Assembly: GCA_004292985.1 (NCBI GenBank)
Contig: RDXT01000333.1
Coordinates: 1-5,624 of the forward strand
Length of the DNA stretch: 5,624 bases
DNA from: Bacteroidota bacterium
GTDB lineage: Bacteria; Bacteroidota; Bacteroidia; J057
Direction of reading: 5' to 3'
Position 1 is the first letter of the stretch. Each line of letters opens with the position of its first letter. This document shows, one piece after another, positions 5,510 to 5,624 of this stretch. The notes under the pieces were generated by a model. That model worked only from the letters and a program-made list of their open reading frames with translations, was not told where the DNA came from and made no database searches. The position numbers and the translations under genes were made by a program.

Positions 5510-5520
5510 GAAAAAAAACC

Positions 5521-5624
5521 ATGAGAGAGCCTGCCTTCCTGCGGCAGAACAGAGATAAATGGCTGGAGTATGAGCGCTCGCTCGACCCTGCACACACTAC
5601 ACGGCTGGACCCCGACCGTCTGGC
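5521..5624 (+). CDS. SpoIIM-family (DUF95) membrane protein, N-terminal 34 residues
   Basis: An ATG at 5521 opens a frame to the window end. The visible residues, with MREPAFLRQNRDKWLEYE (1-18) and DPDRL (30-34), match the usual beginning of Bacteroidota proteins named stage II sporulation protein M, which are multi-pass membrane proteins also found in bacteria that do not sporulate. The membrane segments lie beyond the window. It diverges from the RDD gene across 46 bp; this RDD/SpoIIM pairing is a recurring arrangement in Bacteroidota, usually with MoxR-type ATPase, DUF58 and related genes further on. The start is preceded by an A-rich stretch (AGAAAAAAAACC), usual for translation starts in this phylum. 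Only the amino-terminal signature supports the call. Confidence 0.8.
   Translation, partial: MREPAFLRQNRDKWLEYERSLDPAHTTRLDPDRL

Noticed and set aside
4716..5510. A 264-codon plus-strand open frame opposite the RDD gene
   Set aside because: The minus strand has all RDD motifs; the antisense product is a His/Gln-rich sequence without recognisable features.
5475..5597. N-terminal extension of the RDD protein to 299 residues
   Set aside because: It would cross the start of the SpoIIM-family gene and the exact -7 element, and it does not fit the usual N-terminus of the family.

Overview
The window most likely comes from a member of the Bacteroidota with fairly GC-rich coding DNA, possibly Saprospiria-like, although the exact lineage cannot be fixed from this sequence. 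The evidence is a DUF6089-type outer-membrane protein, an RDD-family protein with the long C-terminal tail seen in Bacteroidota, a divergent SpoIIM-family neighbour, signal peptides ending in ..FAQ or ..LAQ, no clear Shine-Dalgarno sequences, and promoter-like TAnnTTTG (-7) elements. Most products are predicted to be secreted or in membranes. No rRNA, tRNA, CRISPR, transposase or phage gene was seen.

Layout. (1) Positions 1-1810 hold a minus-strand run of three close genes, in transcription order: an SdiA-regulated/YjiK-type beta-propeller lipoprotein (854-1810), a 203-aa protein resembling a PD-(D/E)XK nuclease fold that has lost key residues (237-848), and the N-terminal part of a secreted protein leaving the window (1-191). 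(2) Positions 1811-2028 form a divergent AT-rich control region with promoter-like elements and several short direct repeats. (3) Positions 2029-2856 (plus) encode a DUF6089 outer-membrane beta-barrel-like protein. It converges, across a 16-bp gap, on (4) a minus-strand two-gene unit: a secreted YD-repeat-like protein (3649-4506) whose stop codon overlaps the start codon of a PAP2-superfamily phosphatase (2873-3652). (5) Positions 4507-4697 are AT-rich and non-coding. (6) An RDD-family membrane protein (4698-5474, minus) and the start of a SpoIIM-family membrane protein (5521 onward, plus) diverge from a 46-bp promoter region.

Functional reading. The window looks like ordinary chromosome rich in cell-envelope genes rather than a defence island or mobile element. 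The points most worth a second look are an intrinsic-terminator-like hairpin plus T-tract inside the first codons of the PAP2 gene, just after its 4-bp overlap with the YD-repeat gene; the apparently inactivated nuclease-like protein; the repeat-dense divergent promoter region; and a strong inverted repeat at the convergent gene ends. No previously undescribed multi-gene system could be demonstrated.
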